NCBI GenBank assembly: GCA_028565715.1
Contig: JAOXYC010197462.1
Coordinates: 1-11,823 of the forward strand
DNA: 11,823 nucleotides
DNA from: Phoronis pallida
Lineage: Eukaryota; Phoronida; Phoronidae
Reading direction: 5' to 3'
Every line of letters starts with the position of its first letter. Within the stretch, counting starts at the first letter, position 1. The notes below the pieces were generated by a model, which saw nothing but the letters and a program-made list of their open reading frames with translations, searched no databases and was not told the origin of the DNA. Positions 9,201 through 11,823 of the stretch are shown piece by piece. A program made the translations under genes and the position numbers.

Positions 9201-11602
9201 TGAAAATTCAGTGGCGCGACGGGACACATATCCTTCGTGTAGCGTGTTCTAAAACTAAATCCTTCGGGAGCCATTAGGCTCATAAGGCCGGATGCTATCC
9301 CGGTTTCCGTGGCGTGAGCGGATGAGAGTGAGGGCACTCCCCCTGGAAAGGACGCTAGTCTGTCGCAGGTTAGTTTCCCAGCCGTAGCTGGTACTCATTC
9401 CCAGCTGAGTCGACTGGAGCAACGCCAGTAAAGTGACTTGCTCAAAGACACAACGGACAGCCCGGGGCGGGATCCGAACACAAAACCTTTCATATTTCTT
9501 TAACTAGTGAATTTTGTTACATTTTGTCAATGAAAAATATAATAGAAATACGGCTGGTTAGGATGTAGTTTTTCCTTATTTCAGAGTGGATTCAACAACT
9601 ATAGAGCCAATATTTGGTGTTTTGGTTTGGTGAAGTGTTGTCTGATGTATGAGGTATTAGATCTCAAAAATCAAGATTGCAAATTTTTCGAAGGAAATTC
9701 GAAAAAAAAATCGAGATTGATAATTTTAATTTTCGAAACTTAATAGCTTGCACACCAAGCAACATGTTACAAAACTGAGACACCATTTAATAATTCTTTG
9801 TGTGTTTTCAGCTTATTATCATCGGTATTTTAAGTCTTCCCAGAAAGGTGCCATGGGTCTCAGAAATCGCGTTCGTGGTTACGCCGATGCAAACCTGTGG
9901 ACAGCAATGACAACAAATCCAAAGGTATGAGCATGAGAACGGTACCTTTTGAATGGCTGGCTCTAAATGTGTGCTTTTAAAGATACGGTCTCCTCGTTTG
10001 TGAGGATCTGGGGTCAAAATTCAAATCAACTAAAACTGTTGTGTATGATTAATATAATTAACCTGCAACATAGTCAAAAAATATAAAAAATTGGTAAAGG
10101 GGAAATTTGAGATCTTTCTATCCAACAAAACCCTCTCGTACGAGAAGGTTTTCGAAATTAACACTTTTTTAGGATAAAAAGCTCAAATTTACCCCTTTAC
10201 CGATTTTTATGATTTTTTTTACTAAGATGCAGGTTAATTATATTCATCAAAGGACTTGTACACACAATTTCTATTTGATTTGAATTTTGACCCCAGATCG
10301 TTTTCGTATATAGGATGTATTGAGTGTCGTAAAATATCACTCTTTCGTGACAACTGGGAGTGATTTAACCAGTGCGTAGAGCGTACTAAATGTATAGCAC
10401 AAAAGTATCAGACCTGAAAGGGCCATGACGGAAGTCAGACCAACAATAACAATGTGCCCAAAATGGAAATTGAGATATGAAGTCAAACTTCTTTGATCAG
10501 AATTTGTGATGTTAATCGGTGAAAGCTTACAGGATCTAGGAACTAGTGGTAGATGAGGTGAAAATGGAATTATTACAATCACACTTTTCATAAGGATTTA
10601 TGAGGTTAAAATCGCGACTAGTTTTTGCATGGTATAATGTAATGAGTATACGCTCAAAATTGCATTGGTTGCATTCGTGTAAGAGTTTCCCCAGTGTCGG
10701 CATGACAATTAAATGCAAAATTAAAATTTCATGAAAATATATTATCATATCAGCTATATAGATGTTAGGATGGATTCACTATAAACATATAGGTTGCTCC
10801 AATGGAATACGAGGAATGTACAGGATGGGGTAAGAAGAAATGCACCAAGACACCCCAACGCTGGACATACGCCATTCCTCTTGAGATCATATACATGACA
10901 CCCCTGTACAAGTGGAACCCTTATGATATCGAATACAAGGTAGCGTAATCATGATAACAAAAGCAAAACTGCACTTGATGAATGATGTTTTAATTGAATG
11001 AAGTAAAACAAATAACATCACAGTGTCAACCATTGGGTTTACTGACTGCGTTTAGTGTTAATCATTGGAGGGGAAAACAAGTGGCTATATGTAGTAAAGT
11101 TCAGTAGGTAGAGCACTTTTTGGCACACGGGATACCTGCGTTTGATTCTCAGTTAAAAATTTCTGCTTTTAAGTCCTTTAAAGTGGTTAAAGTCGGTTGA
11201 CTATGGAGTATCATTGCAACTGTGACAATTATGGAGTAAACTTGAAATGAGATTCCAAACAATCTAGATTGGCCTTAAACATCTCAGAAAAATCTTCCAT
11301 TTGTGAGTGACATGATAAGAAATTCATAAAATTCCCAGTGAAAAATTCAGAATGATAGTGACAACCTTTCCCAAACCTGTTCCAACTCTTTTCAAACATT
11401 AATTATGTTGTCATCAATAGTGGACATTCTGCTTCAGGGAAAATACAGCAGAAAGGATCCCCAAGTAGCAACAGTTATCAGTGGCGGACCCAAGAGTAAC
11501 AAATTCTTACGTAATGGAGGATTATCACCGGAGCTAGCCTATAGCGGAACTCATAGTAAACTGCACATCATTACCCCAGATGAATTCTACAGTGGTCAAG
11601 AG
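6103..11602 (+). CDS. Copy 2 of the tandem pair: 5' part of a secreted protein of unknown family (nine exons visible, in-frame stop in exon 5)
   Basis: Exons are 6103-6283, 6622-6875, 7239-7368, 7688-7804, 8467-8740, 8857-8981, 9812-9924, 10793-10939 and 11438-11602. All introns are GT...AG, exon phases agree, and the sum is 1506 bases or 502 codons. The start ATG follows a TATA box and opens a signal peptide (MWLQSLVILGFLVAFCAC). Exons 7-9 match copy 1 exons 1-3 at about 85 percent of residues. The remaining exons, equivalent to copy 1 exons 4-6 (about 184 residues), lie to the right, implying about 690 residues in all. Codon 238 (8496-8498) is TAA although the frame reads like protein on both sides, so this copy may be a recent pseudogene or may splice differently. 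No known domain is recognised. Confidence 0.8.
6284..6621 (+). other. Copy 2 intron 1
   Basis: 338 bases, GTATTT donor and CCTTTTAG acceptor. It holds a small hairpin CTGGTA/TACCAG near 6454-6472; otherwise nothing is recognised. Confidence 0.6.
6622..6875 (+). CDS. Copy 2 exon 2
   Basis: 254 bases, phase 1 to 0, after acceptor CCTTTTAG and before GCT|GTAATA. It encodes GLKQVRLSRGGTRSYHSGTW, then VAAVHDHANNIRTVGMGEFS, a segment with RHNDYGLRMPS, and an acidic Pro-rich end (DIPYPDVPEA). No paralogous exon is in the window. It is called from the frame, GC rise and splice sites. The donor is weaker than the others. Confidence 0.78.
6876..7238 (+). other. Copy 2 intron 2
   Basis: 363 AT-rich bases with a run of ten A near 7021-7030. 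The acceptor is either TATTAAG ending at 7238 or, nine bases later, TTCTTAAG ending at 7247; both keep the frame and differ by the three residues VLK. Confidence 0.55.
7239..7368 (+). CDS. Copy 2 exon 3
   Basis: 130 bases, phase 0 to 1, donor GAAG|GTTTGT. It encodes VLKLDTIEEQIAEMREWFK, a probable amphipathic helix, then charged KEQDYSKRDYRKHFKPALCY. The start could be 7248 if the second in-frame AG acceptor is used. Confidence 0.75.
7369..7687 (+). other. Copy 2 intron 3
   Basis: 319 AT-rich bases, GTTTGT donor and TATTTAG acceptor. No repeat or gene is recognised. Confidence 0.6.
7688..7804 (+). CDS. Copy 2 exon 4
   Basis: 117 bases, phase 1 to 1, acceptor TATTTAG and strong donor TCTG|GTGAGT. 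It encodes AWTVSEGKIEESFSSDRHFL and DASSWFELQEKVRYMAYS. A weaker alternative donor, GA|GTTACA after 7808, would leave phase 2, which matters for the stop codon in the next exon. Confidence 0.8.
7805..8466 (+). other. Copy 2 intron 4
   Basis: 662 bases. It holds a small foldback at 7995-8096 and a tRNA T-arm-like sequence near 8318-8334 on the minus strand. The acceptor is ATTTTTGTTCAAG ending at 8466. A second good acceptor (CTGTTTTTAG ending at 7943) exists, but the frame after it stops after 17 codons. Confidence 0.55.
7995..8096. repeat. Small foldback in copy 2 intron 4
   Basis: The outer arms are 7995-8005 (AAAGTGACAAA) and 8086-8096. The inner arms are 8022-8039 and 8054-8071, matching at 16 of 18 bases. 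This suggests a decayed hairpin-type MITE of about 100 bp. Confidence 0.55.
8467..8740 (+). CDS. Copy 2 exon 5, interrupted by an in-frame stop
   Basis: 274 bases, phase 1 to 2, acceptor TTGTTCAAG and donor CCAT|GTAAGT. It encodes GRKSGLENVA, the TAA at 8496-8498, then LPSKLWNISDDGVPTFAQWN, RILCQPLKDDLPLNRFRVVN, a Ser/His-rich stretch and INPFDEEWTESEEST. Sequence after the stop has clear protein character and keeps phase with exon 6. Every AG acceptor after the stop that I checked fails to give phase 1. The complementary-strand open frame is a shadow. Confidence 0.75.
8496..8498 (+). other. In-frame TAA stop inside copy 2 exon 5
   Basis: The frame carried from exons 1-4 (phase 1, GGT CGC AAG...) meets TAA as codon 238. 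Without it the frame runs through 8740 and on to exon 9. It would truncate the product to 237 residues. It could be avoided if splicing joined 7808 to 8507 (GA + T), but that donor is weak. Confidence 0.75.
8857..8981 (+). CDS. Copy 2 exon 6
   Basis: 125 bases, phase 2 to 1, acceptor CCCTGCAG and donor GCAG|GTATGT. It encodes MDGLMDELMKQIPGKNNAG, DRLYDSAMGDPAYELDSDKL and VNA. The intron before it is only 116 bases. The matching exon of copy 1 lies left of the window. Confidence 0.82.
8982..9811 (+). other. Copy 2 intron 6
   Basis: 830 bases holding an unassigned 87-codon open frame (9014-9277), a SINE-like repeat (about 9262-9480), and an AT-rich rest. The acceptor is GTGTTTTCAG. Confidence 0.55.
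9262..9480. repeat. SINE-like dispersed repeat
   Basis: A GC-richer block in an AT-rich intron. It contains GGACGCTAGTCTGTCGCAGG, CCAGTAAAGTGACTTGCTCA and GACACAACGG...CCCGGGGCGGGATCCGAACA. From memory, very similar wording is seen in short dispersed repeats of many marine invertebrates, often in the opposite orientation. The edges are approximate and no poly(A) tail or target duplication is resolved. Confidence 0.6.
9812..9924 (+). CDS. Copy 2 exon 7
   Basis: 113 bases, phase 1 to 0, acceptor GTTTTCAG and donor AAG|GTATGA. It encodes YYHRYFKSSQKGAMGLRNR and VRGYADANLWTAMTTNPK. It is the direct counterpart of 370-482 with identical length and phases. Confidence 0.88.
9925..10792 (+). other. 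Copy 2 intron 7
   Basis: 868 bases, against 268 in copy 1. Much of the difference is the 295-bp foldback at 10005-10299. The remaining 10300-10790 shows no gene; the two reverse open frames there are not protein-like. Confidence 0.6.
10005..10299. mobile_element. Foldback (MITE-like) element, about 295 bp
   Basis: The left end GATCTGGGGTCAAAATTCAA (from 10005) is the reverse complement of the right end (finishing at 10299), matching perfectly over 25 bases. Pairing continues nearly to the centre, for example TAATATAATTAACCTGCA with TGCAGGTTAATTATATTC and TTGGTAAAGGGG with CCCCTTTACCGA. The centre has CTCGTACGAG. It has no open frame and is absent from the matching intron of copy 1 (483-750), so it inserted after duplication or was lost there. 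Confidence 0.82.
10793..10939 (+). CDS. Copy 2 exon 8
   Basis: 49 codons, phase 0 to 0, acceptor AACATATAG and donor AAG|GTAGCG. It encodes VAPMEYEECTGWGKKKC, then WTYAIPLEIIYMTPLYKWNPY. It aligns with 751-900 at 42 of 50 positions with one codon deleted in the basic linker; both cysteines are kept. Confidence 0.87.
10940..11437 (+). other. Copy 2 intron 8
   Basis: 498 bases, against 171 in copy 1. It contains a tRNA-like segment at about 11096-11152. The rest is AT-rich with no recognised gene. Confidence 0.6.
11096..11152 (+). repeat. Decayed tRNA-derived (SINE-like) segment
   Basis: AAGTTCAGTAGGTAGAGCAC resembles a tRNA D-arm/A-box, and GCGTTTGATTCTCAG about 30 bases later resembles a T-arm/B-box (consensus GGTTCGANTCC, with changes). 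The acceptor and anticodon stems do not close well, so this is not called as a working tRNA. It may be the head of a SINE. Confidence 0.4.
11438..11602 (+). CDS. Copy 2 exon 9
   Basis: 55 codons, phase 0 to 0, acceptor TGCTTCAG and donor GAG|GTATGG. It encodes GKYSRKDPQVATVISGGPKS, LSPELAYSGTHSKLHIITPD and EFYSGQE. It is the counterpart of 1072-1236. Three more exons, equivalent to copy 1 exons 4-6, are expected to the right. Confidence 0.88.
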
Positions 11603-11695
11603 GTATGGCAGTAGGGTTGATATAAAAATATGTATTGATCGCAGAAGCTTTGTGCCAAACTTTTAATTTGTCATAAATAGCATTGGCAAACTCAA

Positions 11696-11823
11696 TGGAA
11701 GCTAGCCAAAGTTACTCCATTGCACAAGGATGGAGGTAGGTCTGATGTGAATAACTTCAGACCAATCTCTGTCCTACCAGTTCTCTCCAAGATAATAGAG
11801 AGACATGTACATAGCAGTTTTTA
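11696..11823 (+). mobile_element. Non-LTR retrotransposon reverse-transcriptase fragment (runs off the window)
   Basis: One frame from 11696 to the edge is open for 42 codons and reads WKLAKVTPLHKDGG, then NNFRPISVLPVLSKIIERHV. The K.A.V.PLHK...N(Y/F)RPIS(V/L)LP..SKI.E pattern is the N-terminal part of the reverse-transcriptase domain of LINE-type (Jockey/CR1-like) elements. No start or 5' part is seen upstream, where a TAG lies in frame near 11678, so the element is probably 5'-truncated or begins in a decayed region. It sits in the intron after copy 2 exon 9. Confidence 0.75.

Noticed and set aside
10337-10748. Two minus-strand open frames in copy 2 intron 7
   Set aside because: AT-rich intronic DNA with no splice context, paralogue or domain, lying between well-supported exons of the opposite strand.
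11096-11152. Functional tRNA gene
   Set aside because: A-box and B-box-like words are present, but the stems do not pair into a proper cloverleaf and the T-loop deviates from TTCRA.

Overview
This window looks like a piece of an intron-rich invertebrate animal genome. It is AT-rich overall. Short coding islands of about 110-275 bases are separated by introns of about 115-870 bases with GT...AG borders, a TATA-type promoter and AATAAA poly(A) signal are visible, and the non-coding DNA is full of foldback or MITE-like elements, SINE-like repeats and a non-LTR reverse-transcriptase fragment. One repeat (about 9262-9480) is, from memory, of a kind common in marine invertebrates, perhaps anthozoans, but the species cannot be fixed from the sequence. 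No bacterial operons, CRISPR arrays or rRNA genes are seen.

Layout. Copy 1 of a gene occupies 370-3212 on the + strand. Its 5' exons lie left of the window; six exons are visible, ending in a TAA stop and an AATAAA signal at 3239. An intergenic tract of about 2.8 kb (3245-6027) carries a mariner-like MITE (3581-3797), an inverted-repeat region (4410-4659) and a 591-bp element with TACCGG termini and repeated AAAGAGCGCCC motifs (4944-5534). Copy 2 of the same gene starts after a TATA box (6028) with an ATG at 6103. Nine exons are visible up to 11602, and the rest lies right of the window. Its introns hold a small foldback, a SINE-like repeat, a 295-bp foldback, a decayed tRNA-like segment and the start of a reverse transcriptase (11696-11823).

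The two copies are tandem paralogues. The three exons visible in both have the same order and phases, nearly the same lengths and about 85 percent identical residues, while their introns differ in size and content. Putting the two partial copies side by side suggests a secreted protein of roughly 690 residues with an N-terminal signal peptide and a C-terminal domain carrying two HxHx-type motifs and a Cys/Trp/His tail. I do not recognise a named family, and the function is unknown.

The most notable point is an in-frame TAA (8496-8498) in exon 5 of copy 2, with protein-like sequence continuing on both sides and well-preserved exons beyond it. Copy 2 may therefore be a recent pseudogene, a polymorphic allele, an assembly error, or a gene using a different splice.
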